From Oscillospiraceae bacterium (lineage in GTDB: Bacteria > Bacillota_A > Clostridia > Saccharofermentanales > Saccharofermentanaceae): a DNA stretch of 24,234 nt. The stretch is taken from contig CADAXO010000010.1 in the NCBI GenBank assembly GCA_902791885.1, positions 1 to 24,234 on the forward strand, read 5' to 3'. Shown piece by piece: positions 21,178 through 24,234 of this stretch. Position 1 is the stretch's first letter; every line of letters starts with the position of its first letter. A program made the translations under genes and the position numbers. The notes under the pieces are model-generated. The model worked only from the letters and a program-made list of their open reading frames with translations, was not told the DNA's origin and did no database searches.

Positions 21178-22002
21178 ATGAAGATCAAGAAAGCGATAAT
21201 CTATTTCCTCCTTGCATTGTGGGCATTGGTAGTACTGTTCCCGTTCTACTGGATGCTTTTGTCGAGTATCAAGAGCTATGCATCCTACGCAGGTGAGAAG
21301 ATACCGAAGTTCTTTGCGACGAATCCGACATTTGAGAACTACCGGTCGGCATTTACAGCGGTTCCTCTTGCAAAGTACTTCTCGAATACACTGATATTCA
21401 CACTCGCAACTACGGCCCTTATGGTGATCATCATTATCTTCGCTGCATATGCTTTCGCGAGGATAGACTTCAGGGGGCGTAATCTTCTGTTTATAGGATT
21501 CCTCGCACTGATGATGATCCCTAACGAACTCGTTATAATTACGAACTTCGTAACTATCACGGATCTCGGCATGCGCAACACTTTCCTGGGCCTGATACTT
21601 CCGTCGGTAACCTCGGTGTTCTATATCTATCTTCTTAAGCAGAACTTCGAGCAGGTTCCGGACGAGCTTTACTATGCTGCCAAAGTCGACGGTACATCTG
21701 ATCTTAAGTACCTGTTCAAGGTTATGGTCCCGATGTGCCGCCCTACTATAATCACGGTTATCATCCTTAAGGTCATCGAGTGCTGGAACTCATACGTATG
21801 GCCAAGACTTATCACAGATGACCCGAACTACTTCCTCGTAAGTAACGGTATACAGGAGATAAGGGAGAACGGCTTCGGCCGTGACAACATACCAGCCATG
21901 ATGGCGGCGGTAGTAGCGGTATCCGTGCCTCTTATAATCCTCTTCCTGATCTTCAGAAAGAAGATCATGGCCGGAGTTTCAAGGGAGGGCATCAAGGGAT
22001 GA
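21178..22002 (+). CDS. Sugar ABC permease, UgpE/MalG-type
   Basis: A 274-residue permease with six hydrophobic segments, beginning with a signal-anchor-like helix at about 6-29 and PFYWMLLSSIKS. The EAA loop is VPDELYYAAKVDGTSDLKYL (160-179) followed by FKVMVP. This is the partner of the 20244-21167 permease. Good AGGAGG (21168-21173) is five bases before the ATG. The ATG of the solute-binding lipoprotein overlaps its TGA (21999-22002), so these genes are one translationally linked set. No defect is seen. Confidence 0.92.
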   Translation: MKIKKAIIYFLLALWALVVLFPFYWMLLSSIKSYASYAGEKIPKFFATNPTFENYRSAFTAVPLAKYFSNTLIFTLATTALMVIIIIFAAYAFARIDFRGRNLLFIGFLALMMIPNELVIITNFVTITDLGMRNTFLGLILPSVTSVFYIYLLKQNFEQVPDELYYAAKVDGTSDLKYLFKVMVPMCRPTIITVIILKVIECWNSYVWPRLITDDPNYFLVSNGIQEIRENGFGRDNIPAMMAAVVAVSVPLIILFLIFRKKIMAGVSREGIKG

Positions 22003-23570
22003 TCAAACTTCGAAAAGCTTTATCCTTAATCCTCGCAGTATCACTTCTTACAGGTTGTCACGGAAAGACGGTAAGAAATGAGTTTATTGTGCCTGATTCT
22101 TTTGATACCTCGAGGCAGTTCGAGATTACCTTCTGGGCTAAGAACGATACAAACGTCAATCAGACCAGGATCTATAACCAGGCGATCGAGGACTTTGAGG
22201 CCCTTTATCCGAATATCACGGTTAACATCAGACTCTATACGGACTATAACAAGATCTATAACGATGTAATCACAAACATCGCTACCGATACGACGCCTAA
22301 TGTCTGTATCACTTATCCGGATCATATAGCGACTTATATATCGGGTGATAATACGGTCGTCCCGCTTGATAATTTATTTGTTGATGAAAGATACGGACTC
22401 GGAGGTTCGGAGGTCAGGTTCGATTCTCCCTCTGTTGAACAGATGGTTCCGGAGTTTCTCGATGAATGTGTGTTCAACGGGGTTCATTATTGTATGCCGT
22501 ATATGAGATCTACGGAGGCTTTATACATCAACAAGACTTATGTTGAGCAGTTAGGCTACGAGATCCCCGATATTCCCACATGGGACTGGATATGGGAAGT
22601 AAGTAATGCAGCGACCGCCAAGAACCCTGACGGAACTTATGTGATTAACGGACAGGATGTTATGATCCCTTTTATATATAAGTCATCCGATAACATGATG
22701 ATCACGATGTTAAGACAGCTTAATGCAGGTTATTCGGATGAATACGGCAATATCGGGATCTTTAATGATACGACCACGTCTCTTCTTTATACGGTAGCAG
22801 ATGAGGTCAGACAGGGTGCTTTCTCAACGTTCGCCGTATCGGGATACCCCGGCAACTTCCTTAATGCGGGACAGTGTATATTCGGTATTGATTCCACGGC
22901 AGGTTCCACATGGATGGGATCGGATGCGCCGCTTTCAGATATACACGAGAGTGATGTTGTCGATTTTGAGACTGCAGTAAGACCGGTTCCCCAGTTCGAT
23001 CCCGATAATCCGCAGATGATGTCGCAGGGACCTTCAGTGTGCGTGTTCAATAAAGAAGATCCCCAGGTGGTTCTCGCATCATGGCTTTTCGCGCAGTATC
23101 TTCTGACGAATGAAGTGCAGATCGCGTATGCGGGTACGGAAGGATATGTGCCTGTAACCACGATGGCGCAGGAATCCCCGGAGTATCAGGCGTACCTTAA
23201 TGATCCTGAGCAGTATGAGATTAAGATAGCGGTAACAAACATGTTCCTTCAGAACATCAACAACACTTTCGTTACGCCCGTATTTAACGGATCAACATCG
23301 CTTCGTAATGCGGCGGCTCAGCTTATCAACAGTACGGTCAAGTCGGTAAGGCGCCGCGAGACTATTGACGATGCTTATTTTGAGAATCTGTATGAGGAAG
23401 TGACTGCCCTGTACCGCCTTGATCAGCTGTCAGCTTCCAAGGACAGCAGGATGGAGTTGGGGCCGATGCCTGCGGAGTCCAAGACTTTGCTTATTACGCT
23501 TGGTGTAGTTTGGATAGGAATAGGGGTGTATTACGGCTCTATTTTGGTAAAAAAGCGTAGAAAGGTATAA
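21999..23570 (+). CDS. Sugar ABC solute-binding lipoprotein with C-terminal anchor
   Basis: A 523-residue family 1 extracellular solute-binding protein. The start is MIKLRKALSL, then lipobox SLLTGC (Cys20). The body has typical binding-protein segments such as ITFWAKNDTNVNQTR, the DFEALYPNITV region and aromatic motifs (TWDWIWE). It would capture sugar outside the cell for the two permeases. Unusually, residues about 497-516 (ITLGVVWIGIGVYYG) form a second hydrophobic helix followed by KKRRKV, a positive-inside tail. With N-terminal lipidation this would anchor the protein at both ends. Length exceeds the usual 420-450. A C-terminal anchor could also help if the ATPase partner is not its own. 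The stop is followed by an AT-rich spacer. Confidence 0.9.
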   Translation: MIKLRKALSLILAVSLLTGCHGKTVRNEFIVPDSFDTSRQFEITFWAKNDTNVNQTRIYNQAIEDFEALYPNITVNIRLYTDYNKIYNDVITNIATDTTPNVCITYPDHIATYISGDNTVVPLDNLFVDERYGLGGSEVRFDSPSVEQMVPEFLDECVFNGVHYCMPYMRSTEALYINKTYVEQLGYEIPDIPTWDWIWEVSNAATAKNPDGTYVINGQDVMIPFIYKSSDNMMITMLRQLNAGYSDEYGNIGIFNDTTTSLLYTVADEVRQGAFSTFAVSGYPGNFLNAGQCIFGIDSTAGSTWMGSDAPLSDIHESDVVDFETAVRPVPQFDPDNPQMMSQGPSVCVFNKEDPQVVLASWLFAQYLLTNEVQIAYAGTEGYVPVTTMAQESPEYQAYLNDPEQYEIKIAVTNMFLQNINNTFVTPVFNGSTSLRNAAAQLINSTVKSVRRRETIDDAYFENLYEEVTALYRLDQLSASKDSRMELGPMPAESKTLLITLGVVWIGIGVYYGSILVKKRRKV

Positions 23571-23577
23571 GGCCTTC

Positions 23578-23599
23578 ATCAGATCTTATCAGATATAAT
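23578..23599 (+). promoter_or_regulatory. -10 and direct repeat upstream of the last lipoprotein
   Basis: TATAAT at 23594-23599 is a good -10, with no -35 or TGn extension. ATCAGAT occurs twice, at 23578-23584 and 23588-23594, one helical turn apart and touching the -10; this could be an operator. It lies 60-80 bases before the ATG at 23660. Confidence 0.4.
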
Positions 23600-23659
23600 T
23601 ACCCTGAAGTCAGCGGGTACATAAAACTAGATGAGTATCCGTTGAGAAAGAGGGAAATT

Positions 23660-24234
23660 ATGAAGGCTATGAAGAAGGTTTTGTCACTCGCAGTTACAGC
23701 TGCTCTGGTTCTTTCCGTCTTTGCATGCTCTGCTGAGACTGCCGAGACAACAGTTGAGGAGACACAGGCTGCAGTTGATTATGATTACATGTCTTACGCT
23801 GAGTATGATGCAGCTGCTCTCGACACAGAGGTTACAGTTCTTTGTACAGTTATGGCTACACAGTCTTGGTGGCAAGACCAGATTACTGTTTACGCTCAGG
23901 CTTTTGACGGTGACGGTGCCTATTTCATCTATAACATGGCTTGCTCCGAAGAGGATTCTGAAGGAGTTGCAGAGGGCGCTACAATCCTCGTAACAGGTTT
24001 TAAGAGTGAGTGGGAAGGTGAAGTCGAGATCATAGATGCTACATTCGAGTTCACGGATCTCGCTCAGGAGAATCCTATGGCTCCCGTAGATCTTACAGCT
24101 GATTTTGGTAACGATGAGGCTCTTATCGCTAATCAGAACAGAAACTTCACAATGACAGGTCTCACAGTTGAGGCTTCCGGTGATAACGGTGAAGCATTCC
24201 TCTACAGCTGGGATGGTTCCGGTTCACAGGGTGA
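23660..24234 (+). CDS. Lipoprotein, N-terminal part (cut by window edge)
   Basis: The frame opens at ATG 23660 with AGAGGGA (23649-23655) just upstream and stays open to the window end; 191 codons are visible. A signal peptide with lipobox LSVFAC places lipidation at Cys23. A short Glu/Thr/Ala-rich linker follows. Residues about 55-130 look like a beta-rich OB-fold-like domain (EVTVLCTVMATQSWWQDQ, YAQAFDGDG, EGATILVTGFKSEWEGEVEI). The remainder may start a second such unit after Leu-Thr-Ala-Asp-Phe. Codons favour GCT, GTT and ACA more than neighbouring genes, which may reflect high expression. Family and role are not known to me. The gene seems to be separate from the importer operon, as it has its own promoter. 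Confidence 0.78.
   Translation, partial: MKAMKKVLSLAVTAALVLSVFACSAETAETTVEETQAAVDYDYMSYAEYDAAALDTEVTVLCTVMATQSWWQDQITVYAQAFDGDGAYFIYNMACSEEDSEGVAEGATILVTGFKSEWEGEVEIIDATFEFTDLAQENPMAPVDLTADFGNDEALIANQNRNFTMTGLTVEASGDNGEAFLYSWDGSGSQG

Noticed and set aside
1..24234. CRISPR, transposase or phage genes
   Set aside because: I see no spaced direct repeats of array type, no transposase motifs and no phage structural genes on either strand.

Overview
The window looks like chromosomal DNA of a Gram-positive anaerobe of the class Clostridia (Bacillota). The reasons are strong AGGAGG-type ribosome binding sites, TATAAT promoters often with a TGn extension, several Gram-positive lipoprotein signal peptides, a probable group B [FeFe] hydrogenase, a CAP/DUF4214 surface protein and a UgpA/UgpE-type sugar importer. 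A gut or rumen Lachnospiraceae or Oscillospiraceae relative would fit, but I cannot name the genus from sequence alone. I see no rRNA, tRNA, CRISPR array, prophage or insertion sequence.

Layout. 1-345 (-) is the start of a membrane protein cut by the window edge. 437-2081 (+) is a two-gene operon of a YunG-like protein and a DUF815-type AAA ATPase, with overlapping ends. 2082-2389 is intergenic and holds a probable very small transcript with an 18-codon ORF and a strong bidirectional terminator. 2390-3151 (-) carries two small membrane proteins, DUF4190-like and DUF2752-like. 3207-5983 (+) is a tightly packed operon of a YfcE-type metallophosphoesterase, a probable group B [FeFe] hydrogenase and an HD-domain phosphohydrolase. 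6019-9159 (+) is a cytoplasmic GH3 beta-glucosidase followed by a cysteine-synthase-family PLP enzyme. 9201-11006 (+) holds two paralogous, very acidic lipoproteins, closed by a terminator. 11114-15075 (+) is an operon of a small conserved protein, a secreted CAP/Ig-like/DUF4214 protein, a macrodomain protein with a helical C-terminal extension, and a lipoprotein. It faces a convergent von Willebrand A protein at 15090-15728 (-).

15858-19003 (+) is a transport and redox stretch: a MATE efflux pump with a well-formed promoter, a C_GCAxxG_C_C-type redox protein, and a single ORF that joins an MntP-type manganese exporter to a ZIP-type metal transporter. 19003-20244 is a decayed zone: a short frameshifted remnant, then a sugar ABC ATPase that has lost the segment with Walker B. 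Its downstream partners, two permeases and a solute-binding lipoprotein (20244-23570), are intact, so the importer probably borrows an ATPase from elsewhere. The window ends inside another lipoprotein (23660 onward).

The points most worth a second look are the MntP-ZIP fusion, which may be translated from a leaderless mRNA; the ABC importer with a dead ATPase beside a second decayed gene; the solute-binding protein with an extra C-terminal membrane anchor; the small ORF in a hairpin at 2230-2286; and the possible Cys/His/Asp triad of the YunG-like protein. All functional statements are from reading the sequence; no search was run.
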